This document shows positions 46,244 to 54,060 of a DNA stretch of 58,702 nt, piece after piece (positions within the stretch are counted from its first letter, which is position 1; each line of letters starts with the position of its first letter). The DNA comes from Planotetraspora silvatica (GTDB taxonomy: Bacteria > Actinomycetota > Actinomycetes > Streptosporangiales > Streptosporangiaceae), in the NCBI RefSeq assembly GCF_016863315.1, contig NZ_BOOQ01000061.1, positions 1 to 58,702 on the forward strand, given 5' to 3'. The notes under the pieces were generated by a model. That model was not told where the DNA came from. It did no database searches and worked only from the letters and a program-made list of their open reading frames with translations. Position numbers and translations under genes: made by a program.

Positions 46244-47504
46244 GCCGGAGGGGATGCGGGGGCGATATGCGCTGGTGGAGTTCCTCACCTGGCTGCCGAC
46301 GGGGTTGATGATCGCGCCGATGGTCCTGCTCATGTCGGTACGTGGGCTCGACGTCGCGCAGATCGGCCTGGTCACCGCCGCCTACTCGATCACCGTCGTC
46401 GCCCTGGAACTCCCCACGGGCGGGCTGGCGGACGTCATCGGTCGGCGGACTGTCCTCGCCGCCTCGGCCGTCTTCAGCGTGGCGGGGCTCACCATGACGG
46501 CGCTGGCGGGTTCGGCCTGGATGTTCCTGATCGCCTCGCTGCTCAAGGGCGTCGCGAGGGCGTTGTCCAGTGGCCCGGCCCAGGCCTGGTACGTCGACAG
46601 GCTCCACGCGCTGGAGGGCCCGGCGGCCGACCTCAAGCCCGGTCTCGCGGCGGGCGGAGCCGCCGGTTCCGTCGCCCTCGCCATCGGGACGCTGACCGGC
46701 GGCGTGCTTCCGCTGCTGGTCAGCGGCGAGTCGCTCGCCGTGCCCGTATGGGCGGGGGGAGGCGCCGCCCTGATCCTCCTGTTCACGGTCCTCCTGGTGA
46801 TGCGGGAACCGGCCAGGCAGGTACGGCCGCGCCTGGCCGACGTCTTACGCGACGTGCCGGTGACCATCGGGGGAGGTTTCCGGCTCGCCGTACGCGACCG
46901 GGGCCTCGGGCGGCTGCTGCTCGTCGCCGTGGCCGCGGGCGTGATGCTCAACTCCATCGAACTGCTGACGCCCGGGCGCCTGGCCGCGCTCACCGGCCGC
47001 CCCGAGACGGCCGGCACGATCTACGCCATCGTGGCCGCCGCCGGGTTCGCGGCGAACGCCGTGGGCAGCGCCATCGCTCCGGCGGTCGCCAGGGCCGTCG
47101 GGGGATCGATGCGGGCCGTCATGCTGGCCACCGTCTTCACGGCGGCGTCCGTGGGCGCTCTCGCGGCGTCCGTGGCGCTGGACGGCGTGGCGGGGATGGT
47201 CGCCGCCGGAGCCGCCTATGTCGTGCTGTTCACCGGTCTGGCCGTCAGCTCGCTGTTCAGGAACGAGCTCATCCATCAGCGGATCGTCTCGACCCAACGG
47301 GCGACCGTGATGTCGGTTGACTCGCTCCAGCTTCAGTTCGGCGGAACGGTCTCGTCGCTCGTGCTGGTCCCGCTCTCGGCGCAGGTGGGGGCGGGTGGGG
47401 TCTGGGCCGTGACCGCCGTGATCGCGCTGTCCGCGACTCTCCTCTATGTACGGCTCCCCGCCGCGCGGGCCGAAGTCCCGGTGCCCGTACGGGAACCCCA
47501 GTAG
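46218..47504 (+). CDS. MFS transporter
   Basis: 428-aa major facilitator with about twelve hydrophobic segments. The loop after TM2 reads GGLADVIGRRTVLAASAV (motif A). The substrate is unknown; with the regulator upstream, drug or metabolite export is likely. Starts at 46218 (MIKKVS), 46236 (MITPEG) or 46254 (MRGRYALVEF); the first two ATGs belong to repeat copies ATGATCA, so 46254 may be the ancestral start. Confidence 0.88.
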   Translation: MIKKVSMITPEGMRGRYALVEFLTWLPTGLMIAPMVLLMSVRGLDVAQIGLVTAAYSITVVALELPTGGLADVIGRRTVLAASAVFSVAGLTMTALAGSAWMFLIASLLKGVARALSSGPAQAWYVDRLHALEGPAADLKPGLAAGGAAGSVALAIGTLTGGVLPLLVSGESLAVPVWAGGGAALILLFTVLLVMREPARQVRPRLADVLRDVPVTIGGGFRLAVRDRGLGRLLLVAVAAGVMLNSIELLTPGRLAALTGRPETAGTIYAIVAAAGFAANAVGSAIAPAVARAVGGSMRAVMLATVFTAASVGALAASVALDGVAGMVAAGAAYVVLFTGLAVSSLFRNELIHQRIVSTQRATVMSVDSLQLQFGGTVSSLVLVPLSAQVGAGGVWAVTAVIALSATLLYVRLPAARAEVPVPVREPQ

Positions 47505-47557
47505 AACGTTGTTCGGGTGACAGTGCAGAATCGGGGGGTGCGAAAGGGGTGCGGCCG

Positions 47558-48616
47558 ATGAGCAAGCCGACCGTGACGGCGGCCAACGAGGAACAACGCG
47601 CGGCATGGCTCGCCCGGGTCCTCCCGGAGGTCGAGTGCGTGCGGCCGGGATTGTGGTCGATCCCGGTCCCGATTCCGATCAATCCACTGCGGTACGTCCT
47701 GGTGTACGCGCTGGAGATCCCGGACGGCGTCGTGATCATCGATGCCGGATGGAACACCGACGAGGCCTACGACGCCCTCGTGGCCGGACTGCGGACGGCC
47801 GGCTATGAGATCACCGATGTCAAGGCGGTGCTGGTCACTCACATCCATCCCGATCATTACGGCCTGGCCGGGCGTATCCGGGAGGTCTCCGGGGCCTGGA
47901 TCGGCCTGCATCCGGAAGACGCCCGGCTGGTCCGCGAGCGCTACGACGACTCGGCGATCCAGGAGTTGGTCGTCCGGGAGCGGAGCCTGCTGCTCCGATG
48001 CGGCGTGCCGGAGATGACGGCCCAGGAACTGGCCGGGGCCTCCATGATGCTGCGCAGTTTCGTGACGATGGCCGTGCCGGATCGCCTGATCGAGGACGGC
48101 GACCGGCTGGATCTGCCCGGATGGGACCTTCGCGCCATCTGGACCCCGGGGCACTCGCCCGGCCATCTCTGCTTCGTGGAGCCCGATCGCCGGCTGCTGT
48201 TCTCCGGCGACCACGTGCTGGCCAAGATCACTCCGATGGTGGCGGTGCATCCCCAGTCGACGGCGAACCCGCTCGCCGACTATCTCGACGCCCTCAGGAA
48301 CGTCGGGAAGCTCGACGTGGACGAGGTGCTGCCGGCTCATGAGTTCCGGTTCCTCGAACTGGGCGAGCGGGTGGACTACGTGATCAGTCACCACGAGGAG
48401 CGGCTGGCGGAGGTCGAGCGCGTCGTCGCCGAGACGGGCGGCAGCACGTGCTGGGATCTCGCGACCCGGCTGACCTGGTCGAGGCCGTGGGAGACCATCC
48501 CGCCCCACATGCGGCGTGGCGCCAACAACGAGACGCTGGCCCATCTCGTCTGGCTGGAGGCGCGCGGCCAGGTCTCACGGGTGCCGGGTGAGCCGGACCT
48601 GTGGCTGCCCGCATAG
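47558..48616 (+). CDS. MBL-fold metallo-hydrolase
   Basis: 352-aa metallo-beta-lactamase-fold enzyme. Metal ligands are THIHPDHYGLAG (HxHxDH), the later GHSPGHLCFVEP His and the Asp in LFSGDHVL. A C-terminal helical extension (HHEERLAEVERVV, TLAHLVWLEARGQV) resembles that of thioesterase-type or LACTB2-like members. ATG 47558 has AAGGGG eight bases upstream. It begins 53 bp after the MFS gene. Confidence 0.88.
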   Translation: MSKPTVTAANEEQRAAWLARVLPEVECVRPGLWSIPVPIPINPLRYVLVYALEIPDGVVIIDAGWNTDEAYDALVAGLRTAGYEITDVKAVLVTHIHPDHYGLAGRIREVSGAWIGLHPEDARLVRERYDDSAIQELVVRERSLLLRCGVPEMTAQELAGASMMLRSFVTMAVPDRLIEDGDRLDLPGWDLRAIWTPGHSPGHLCFVEPDRRLLFSGDHVLAKITPMVAVHPQSTANPLADYLDALRNVGKLDVDEVLPAHEFRFLELGERVDYVISHHEERLAEVERVVAETGGSTCWDLATRLTWSRPWETIPPHMRRGANNETLAHLVWLEARGQVSRVPGEPDLWLPA

Positions 48617-48643
48617 GATTCCCCGCAAATCAAGTAGGAAATG

Positions 48644-48672
48644 TTGACTATGTGCGCCGATGCGTTTAGCGT
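48644..48672 (+). promoter_or_regulatory. promoter of the leader peptide and flavin monooxygenase operon
   Basis: TTGACT (48644-48649), a 17-bp spacer and TAGCGT (48667-48672). Transcription starting about seven bases on would begin at or next to the A of ATG 48680, making the leader ORF leaderless. Confidence 0.65.
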
Positions 48673-48679
48673 CAGCGGC

Positions 48680-48760
48680 ATGAGTCAGGACACGTTCTTG
48701 GCCCGGCCCGTTCGCGGGGACGCCGGCCGCGTAGTCGGCGGCCGGTGTCGATCTCGGTGA
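48680..48760 (+). CDS. 26-aa leaderless leader peptide with late Cys codon
   Basis: ATG 48680 to TGA 48758-48760, read from the DNA. The peptide begins MSQDTFLARPVRG and ends GGRCRSR. There is no ribosome site, but a good promoter places the transcript start at the ATG. The single Cys codon (TGT 48746-48748) follows directly on the 3' arm of a hairpin. In mycobacteria leaderless short ORFs with Cys codons sit before sulfur genes and act as attenuators; this ORF has the same setting, though only one Cys. Confidence 0.6.
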   Translation: MSQDTFLARPVRGDAGRVVGGRCRSR

Positions 48761-48820
48761 GAAACCCGCGATCGGACCGGCTCCGGGTCCCACTGGAGCG
48801 TCGCTCTTCCACGTGGAGGA
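48723..48820 (+). promoter_or_regulatory. leader hairpins and sequestered ribosome site (candidate attenuator)
   Basis: Four hairpins are visible. 48723-48745: CCGGCCGC/GCGGCCGG, perfect 8-bp stem within the leader ORF. 48749-48773: CGATC/GATCG plus CGG/CCG around the leader stop. 48774-48790: GGACC/GGTCC, which competes with GCTCC/GGAGC (48780-48799). 48805-48820: TCTTCC/GGAGGA with loop ACGT, which covers the GGAGG ribosome site of the monooxygenase gene. Confidence 0.5.
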
Positions 48821-48824
48821 CCAC

Positions 48825-50201
48825 TTGTCCAGGAAACTGCACCTCAACGCCTTCCTGATGGGTGTGGGGCACCATGAGGCGGCTTGGCGCCACCCCCGCA
48901 CCGACCCCCTGCGACTCACCGACGTCCGGCACTTCCAGAACCTCGCCCAGATCGCCGAGCGCGGCCGGCTCGACTCGGTGTTCTTCGCCGACGGCCTCGC
49001 GTTGCAGGGCGATGTCCGGCACAACGCACTCGGCGGGCTGGAGCCGCTGACGCTGTTGTCGGCGCTCGCCGCCGTGACCGACCACGTCGGCCTGATCGCG
49101 ACGGTCTCGACGACGTACAACGAGCCCTTCCACGTCGCCCGGAGGTTCGCCTCGCTGGACCACATCAGCGGCGGCAGGGCGGGATGGAACATCGTGACCT
49201 CGGCGGGCGAGGCCGAGGCGCACAACTTCGGCATCGAACGGCCTGCCCACCGGGACCGCTACGAGCGGGCCGCCGAGTTCCTCGAGGTCGCCACCAGGCT
49301 CTGGGACAGCTGGGAGGACGACGCGGTGGTCGGAGACCGGGACGCGGGCATTTACGCCGACATCGCCAAGATCCATCAGGTCGACCACGCGGGCGCGCAC
49401 TTCCGGGTGAAGGGCCCGCTCAACATCCAGCGCCCGCCGCAGGGCCGTCCGCTGCTGGTCCAGGCGGGCTCGTCCGACGACGGCAGGGACTTCGCCGCCC
49501 GTCACGCCGAGGCCGTCTTCACCGCGCAGCAGACGCTGGAGGAGGGGCAGGAGTTCTACGCCGACATCAAGGCCCGGGCGGCCCGGTACGGCAGGCCGCC
49601 GGAGAACGTGGTCATCCTCCCCGGCATCTCGCCCATCCTCGGCGGGACCGAGCGGGAGGCGCTCCGGCTGGAGAAGGAGCTGGAGGACCTCATCATCCCG
49701 GCGTACGGCGTGGCCCAGCTGTCCAACATCCTCGGCGTCGACCTGTCGGGACACCCGCTGGACGAGCCGCTGCCACACGTGCCGGTCGAGACCGAAGGCC
49801 AGCAGAGCCGCCTCAAGCTCGTGACCGACCTGGCGCGGCGGGAGGGCCTCAGCCTCCGCGAGCTCATCGCCAGGCTCGCGGGCGGCCGCGGGCACCGGGT
49901 GCTCGCCGGGACCCCCGAGCAGATCGCCGACCAGATCCAGGAGTGGTTCGAGAACGGCGCGGCGGACGGTTTCAACATCATGCCGCCCGTCCTCCCGTCC
50001 GGCCTCGAGGACTTCGTCGACCACGTGGTGCCGGAACTACAGGCCCGAGGGCTGTTCAGGCACGAGTACGAGGGCCGGACGCTGAGGGAGAACTACGGCC
50101 TGCCCCGGCCCGCGAGCAGGTACGCCTCGGGCCCCGCCGGTGAGATCGCAGGCGGGAACGCCCCTGAGAACGCGGACGGCACTGTGGCGGTCGCCTCGTG
50201 A
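48825..50201 (+). CDS. LLM-class flavin-dependent monooxygenase (NtaA/SnaA/DszA/SfnG-like)
   Basis: 458-aa FMNH2-dependent monooxygenase. The start SRKLHLNAFLMGVGHHEAAW and the blocks TDPLRLTDVRHFQNLAQIAE, DSVFFADGL, HVARRFASLDHISGGRAGWN and PLLVQAGSSDDGRDFA are typical of the two-component NtaA/SnaA/DszA group, which cleaves C-S, N- or related bonds, often to gain sulfur. TTG 48825 lies five bases after GGAGG and matches homologue starts. Two flavin reductases follow, which would supply FMNH2. Confidence 0.9.
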   Translation: MSRKLHLNAFLMGVGHHEAAWRHPRTDPLRLTDVRHFQNLAQIAERGRLDSVFFADGLALQGDVRHNALGGLEPLTLLSALAAVTDHVGLIATVSTTYNEPFHVARRFASLDHISGGRAGWNIVTSAGEAEAHNFGIERPAHRDRYERAAEFLEVATRLWDSWEDDAVVGDRDAGIYADIAKIHQVDHAGAHFRVKGPLNIQRPPQGRPLLVQAGSSDDGRDFAARHAEAVFTAQQTLEEGQEFYADIKARAARYGRPPENVVILPGISPILGGTEREALRLEKELEDLIIPAYGVAQLSNILGVDLSGHPLDEPLPHVPVETEGQQSRLKLVTDLARREGLSLRELIARLAGGRGHRVLAGTPEQIADQIQEWFENGAADGFNIMPPVLPSGLEDFVDHVVPELQARGLFRHEYEGRTLRENYGLPRPASRYASGPAGEIAGGNAPENADGTVAVAS

Positions 50202-50253
50202 CCGCGAACCGGTCGGGCCTCACGACGGCCCTCGCACGACGGAGGAGGACGCG

Positions 50254-50871
50254 ATGAGCATCGTGACGCTGGTGGGGAACCCACGGGAAGGATCCCGGAC
50301 ACTCGCCATCGCGGTACGCGCCGCCGAGGCGGTGGCGAAACGACTGCGACAGGCCCCTGGCAACGAAGGCGCCGCAAGCCCATCGGCGGGGACGCGCCCC
50401 GGTCCTGACGGCTTCGCGGCACTGAATGACGTGGTGGACCTGGCCGCTCTCGCACCGCACCTCCTGGCCCGCGAGCCCGGGCCGGGCGTCGAGTCGGCGC
50501 TGAAGCTGGTCCTGGACGCCGAGGTCCTCGTGGTCGCCAGCCCCACCTACAAGGGGACCTACACGGGACTGCTCAAGGTGTTCCTCGACAGGCTTCCCCA
50601 CCAGGCACTGGCGGGGAAGGCGGCGTTGCCGCTGCTGGTCATGGGTGATCCCAAGCACTCGCTCGCGGTGGAGGTTCACCTGAGGCCCGTGCTGGTCGAG
50701 CTGGGCGCCTTCGTGCCTACTCCCGGGCTGGTGGTGCTGGAGTCGGTGGTCCCGCGTGATTTCGGGCCGGATTCCGGGGCTGTCGCCGTACCGGAACTCG
50801 ACGATCTGCTGGACGGCTGGGCCGGTCAGGTGGCTCCGCGACTGTCGTTCCGCCAGGAGGTTTCAGCATGA
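50254..50871 (+). CDS. NAD(P)H-dependent FMN reductase
   Basis: 205-aa flavodoxin-fold reductase (SsuE/MsuE group). It has IVTLVGNPREGSRTLAIAVR (FMN phosphate loop), VLVVASPTYKGTYTGLLKVF and LPLLVMGDPKHSLAVE. It probably feeds reduced FMN to the monooxygenase upstream. ATG 50254 has GGAGGAG upstream. Its stop overlaps the 26-aa ORF start (ATGA). Confidence 0.9.
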   Translation: MSIVTLVGNPREGSRTLAIAVRAAEAVAKRLRQAPGNEGAASPSAGTRPGPDGFAALNDVVDLAALAPHLLAREPGPGVESALKLVLDAEVLVVASPTYKGTYTGLLKVFLDRLPHQALAGKAALPLLVMGDPKHSLAVEVHLRPVLVELGAFVPTPGLVVLESVVPRDFGPDSGAVAVPELDDLLDGWAGQVAPRLSFRQEVSA

Positions 50872-50948
50872 CTGACGGAATCAGCGCGATGGACGGACTC
50901 CTTGTGACGGATGAGGGCACGCGACCGGTTCGGAGGTCCCGGCGATGA
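50868..50948 (+). CDS. 26-aa coupled small ORF
   Basis: ATG 50868 has an ideal site (GGAGG, seven bases upstream). It overlaps the FMN reductase stop by 4 bp, and its own TGA (50946-50948) overlaps the ATG of the next gene by 4 bp. The peptide begins MTDGISAMDGLLVTDEGTR and ends in an Arg-rich tail. It may be a real small protein, a coupling device, or a relic of a lost gene. I recognise no homologue. Confidence 0.5.
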   Translation: MTDGISAMDGLLVTDEGTRPVRRSRR

Positions 50949-51646
50949 CCGCCATGCACGACTCGGCCCCGGACGCTCCCGTCCCGGTGCCGCTCCGGCT
51001 CGTGTCGTCCGGGAACCTCGTGTCGTCTGAGAACCCTGTGCCCTCCCAGAACCGCGTGTCGTCCGAGAACCCTGTGCCCTCCCAGAACCTCGTGTCGTCT
51101 GAGAACCGCGTGTCGTCCGGCGATGTCGACCGTCCGGGGAACGGATCGTCCGCCGAGCAGGCCGTACCGGTCGGCGGCGACGAGTTCCGCCGGGCGCTCG
51201 CCGTGCACGCCGCCGGAGTGGTGGTGGTCACGGCGCGGCCTGAGGACGTGCCGGTGGGATTGACGGCCACCTCGTTCTCGTCGGTCAGCCTTGAGCCGCC
51301 GCTGGTGTCGTTCTACGTCGCGCAGTCGTCGACGACCTGGCCGTCGTTGCGGCTGGCCGATCATTTCGCGGTGAACGTACTCGCCGGCGACCAGGCGGAC
51401 ATCGCGGCCAGATTCGCGAAGAAGGACATCGACCGCTTCGCCCATCCGACCAGATGGGGCGACGGCCCGCAGGGCGTGCCGTTGCTGCACGACGTGTCGG
51501 CGCACCTGATCTGCCGCCCCCACCACACGGTCGAGGTCGGCGATCATGTCCTCGTGGTCGGCCTGGTGACCTCGACCAGCGTGAGCTCGGCGGGGCGTCC
51601 CCTGATCTACCACAAGGGCAGGTTCGGGCGGTTCCTGCCGTACTGA
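50945..51646 (+). CDS. flavin reductase family protein with repetitive N-terminus
   Basis: 233-aa protein. The C-terminal 165 residues are a HpaC-like flavin reductase domain (FRRALAVHAAGVVVVTARPE, GLTATSFSSVSLEPPLVSFY, FAVNVLAGDQADIAARFA, LICRPHHTVEVGDHVLVVG). The first 65 residues are extra and contain hexapeptide repeats VSSENP/VPSQNR encoded by 18-bp tandem repeats. ATG 50945 has GGAGG eight bases upstream. It closes the monooxygenase operon and may be a second FMN reductase. Confidence 0.9.
   Translation: MTAMHDSAPDAPVPVPLRLVSSGNLVSSENPVPSQNRVSSENPVPSQNLVSSENRVSSGDVDRPGNGSSAEQAVPVGGDEFRRALAVHAAGVVVVTARPEDVPVGLTATSFSSVSLEPPLVSFYVAQSSTTWPSLRLADHFAVNVLAGDQADIAARFAKKDIDRFAHPTRWGDGPQGVPLLHDVSAHLICRPHHTVEVGDHVLVVGLVTSTSVSSAGRPLIYHKGRFGRFLPY
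51002..51127 (+). repeat. seven 18-bp coding tandem repeats
   Basis: Units start at 51002, 51020, 51038, 51056, 51074, 51092 and 51110. Types are GTGTCGTCYGAGAACCNN (VSSENx) and GTGCCCTCCCAGAACCNN (VPSQNx), partly alternating. They encode a disordered Ser/Asn-rich spacer before the flavin reductase domain; copy number is likely to vary between strains. Confidence 0.9.
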
Positions 51647-51691
51647 TCCGGAGGGTGGGCCGTTCCGAGGGGGGACGGCCCACCCGACCCT

Positions 51692-52750
51692 TCATGCGAG
51701 GCGGACGGTGCCGCGTCCCGTCGCGAGCGGCAGGTCGAGGATCGTCCGGATGCCCGCCGGCGCCGCGCACACGGCCGCGATCGAGTTGACCGCGTGGGCG
51801 GCGGCGCCCGCCAGCCCGTGCGCCACCTCGTCGATGGTGATCGCCATGGTGGGCCGGCCCTCGATGTGGATGGCGAATCCGGGAGCGGGCCACCGCGGCA
51901 CCTTCTCCGCGTCGGCCTTGTAGACGCATTCGACGGTCATGAACGGCATGTTCTTCACCAGGCCGGAGAAGACCCACCGGGACGCGCAGACCGTGCCCGG
52001 CCGCACCACGCCCGCGGCGATCTCGAACTCCTCCGTGGCCAGTTCGAACTCGTCGCTCTCCTCGATCTCGTCGAGCACGACGCCGAGTGTGGACGCCACC
52101 AGCTGGACGCTCTCGGTGAACAGCGACCGCTGGTAGGCCCGGAAGGGGCGCACCGCTTCCGCGTAGTCCTTGGGCGCGCGGGAGAAGCCGATCAGGTCGG
52201 TGACGATCTGCCGGGACGGATGGCCGCGGTAGTCCGAGGACTCGCGCACGTAGATGTGGTCGAGCCGGTCGGACAGCCCGGTCAGCGCGAGCGGCAGCAG
52301 GTCGCTCATGAAGCCGGGGTTGATGCCCGTCCCGTGCAGTGAGGTCCCGCCGCGGGCGCACGCGGCCTCCAGCCGCTCGACCACGCCGGGGCCGTACGCC
52401 TGGGGGTAGACGAATCCGGTGGTGGTGATGACGTTCTTGCCCGACGACAACAGCGCGCAGATCGTCTCGAGGTCGGTCGCGGGGTCACCGCCGAAGTACG
52501 ACGCGGGAAGCGGCATGTGGAGGACGCAGTCGGCCTGCGTGGCCATCACCTGGTCGACGTCGTCGGTGCAGACGACACCCGCCGTGCCCAGGCCCACCAG
52601 TTCTCCCGCGTCGAGCCCGACCTTGTCGGGGTCGTAGACGAGAGCTCCCGCCAGCTCGAACTCCGGACGATTGATCACATTCCGCAGCGCGTATCCCCCG
52701 ACTGCGCCGGTGGCCCACTGGACCACGCGCAGGGGTGGAGTTAAGGGCAT
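51692..52750 (-). CDS. DapB-like NAD(P)-dependent oxidoreductase (2,4-diaminopentanoate dehydrogenase-like)
   Basis: 352-aa protein. A Rossmann N-terminus (LRVVQWATGAVGGYALRNV) and the motifs ELAGALVYDPDKVGLDAGEL, GKNVITTTGFVYP and GTGINPGFMSDLLPLALTGL are typical of the DapB-like/2,4-diaminopentanoate dehydrogenase group, common in actinomycetes near acyl-CoA and steroid genes. The true substrate is unknown. It is divergent from the SDR gene across 213 bp. Confidence 0.85.
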   Translation of the reverse strand: MPLTPPLRVVQWATGAVGGYALRNVINRPEFELAGALVYDPDKVGLDAGELVGLGTAGVVCTDDVDQVMATQADCVLHMPLPASYFGGDPATDLETICALLSSGKNVITTTGFVYPQAYGPGVVERLEAACARGGTSLHGTGINPGFMSDLLPLALTGLSDRLDHIYVRESSDYRGHPSRQIVTDLIGFSRAPKDYAEAVRPFRAYQRSLFTESVQLVASTLGVVLDEIEESDEFELATEEFEIAAGVVRPGTVCASRWVFSGLVKNMPFMTVECVYKADAEKVPRWPAPGFAIHIEGRPTMAITIDEVAHGLAGAAAHAVNSIAAVCAAPAGIRTILDLPLATGRGTVRLA

Positions 52751-52963
52751 GCGTGGCCTCCAGCCAGGTCAGCTCTGGGCGGGGGCCGTGCTGGGAGGGG
52801 TGTCGTCGTTGACCCACGCCCGTCCGGGGGACCAGAACTATAGCAGAAATTCACATGATTGATCACGATGCGCGGTGTTCTGTTGCCGACTGCTACCGCT
52901 TTCAGGCCGGAGAGCTATTGTTCAGGCAACTAGAACCTTGTTCTCCTCCGAAAGGTGGGCGTC

Positions 52964-53860
52964 ATGCCGGATCTCAGGTTCGACGGACAGGTAGCGGTCG
53001 TGACGGGGGCAGGGCACGGGCTCGGCCGTTCGCACGCGCTCCTGCTCGCGGAGCGGGGGGCCAAGGTCGTCGTCAACGACCTCGGCGGCGCGCTCGACGG
53101 CACCGGCCCGTCCTCCGGTCCTGCCGCCGACGTGGCCGAATTGATCGTCAAGAACGGCGGCGAGGCCATCGCCAGCGGGGACAACGTCGCCACCCCCGAG
53201 GGTGCCCAGGCGATCGTCCAGGCCGCGATCGACACCTTCGGCCGGGTGGACATCGTGGTCAACAACGCCGGGATCCTTCGGGACAAGTCGCTGGGCAAGA
53301 TGAGCGTCGAGGAGTTCGACGCGGTGCTGGCCGTCCATGTGCGCGGCTCGTTCCTGGTCACCCGCGCGGCGTTCCCGCACATGAAGGAGCAGGCGTACGG
53401 GAGGGTCGTCAACACGTCCTCGCCCGCCGGCCTGTTCGGCAACTTCGGCCAGGTCAACTACTCGACCGCGAAGATGGGCCTGGTGGGCCTCACCAAGTCC
53501 GTCGCCATCGAGGGCGCGCGCGCCAACATCAAGGCCAACGCGATCGCGCCGATCGCCTGGACCCGGATGACCGAGGCGCTGTTCCCGGCCGAACTCGAGG
53601 ACAAGCTCACCCCGGAGCGGATCAGCCCGCTGGTCGCATTTCTCGCGCACGAGAGTTGTGAGACGACCGGTGAGGTGTTCTCCGTGGGCGGCGGTCGGGT
53701 CGCGCGCGTGTTCGTCGCCGAGGGCCCGGGTTGGCGTACGGACGACCTCACGATCGAGGCGATCCGCGACAACTGGGACGCCGTGATGACGGAGGAGCCC
53801 CACCTTCAGCCCACCACGCTGGGGCGGCAGGCCACCGCGTCCATGCAGGCCATGCTGTAG
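52964..53860 (+). CDS. SDR-family oxidoreductase (3-hydroxyacyl-CoA dehydrogenase type)
   Basis: 298-aa short-chain dehydrogenase. It has VAVVTGAGHGLGRSHALLLA (NAD site), VVNDLGGALDGTG, NNAGILRDKSLGKM and the catalytic NYSTAKMGLVGL (YxxxK, with Ser in NTSSPAG). The sequence matches the dehydrogenase unit of MFE-2-like beta-oxidation proteins, with a C-terminal tail (GEVFSVGGGRVARVFVAEGP) but no hydratase or SCP2 domain. ATG 52964 has AAAGG eight bases ahead. Confidence 0.9.
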   Translation: MPDLRFDGQVAVVTGAGHGLGRSHALLLAERGAKVVVNDLGGALDGTGPSSGPAADVAELIVKNGGEAIASGDNVATPEGAQAIVQAAIDTFGRVDIVVNNAGILRDKSLGKMSVEEFDAVLAVHVRGSFLVTRAAFPHMKEQAYGRVVNTSSPAGLFGNFGQVNYSTAKMGLVGLTKSVAIEGARANIKANAIAPIAWTRMTEALFPAELEDKLTPERISPLVAFLAHESCETTGEVFSVGGGRVARVFVAEGPGWRTDDLTIEAIRDNWDAVMTEEPHLQPTTLGRQATASMQAML

Positions 53861-53920
53861 GCCACGTCCTCGATACCGCGGCGGGCGCCGGGCATGTCGA
53901 GGCGCCTGCCGCGGCCCACG

Positions 53921-54060
53921 CGCATGATCACGCTCGGGGTTCGCGCAGGTCGTACGGCATGCCCGCGAATCTGTGCATGATCACGCTCGAGGTTTGCGCA
54001 GGTCGTACGGCGTGGCGCCGAACCTGTGCATGATCACGGCCAGGATTTGTGCAGGATCAC
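53921..54060 (-). repeat. 53-bp phased repeat array C
   Basis: Inverted cores GCATGATCAC end at 53931, 53984 and 54037, again exactly 53 bp apart. Read on the minus strand, two units share GTGATCATGCACA, TTCG, then CGTACGACCTGCGC, the same internal block seen in array A. A variant core GTGATCCTGCAC (54050-54061, minus strand) holds the stop codon of the GH65 gene. The array lies in the convergent gap between the SDR and GH65 genes. Confidence 0.9.

Noticed and set aside
48672-50024. 450-codon minus-strand frame across the LLM monooxygenase
   Set aside because: Shadow of the monooxygenase gene, which has clear family motifs.
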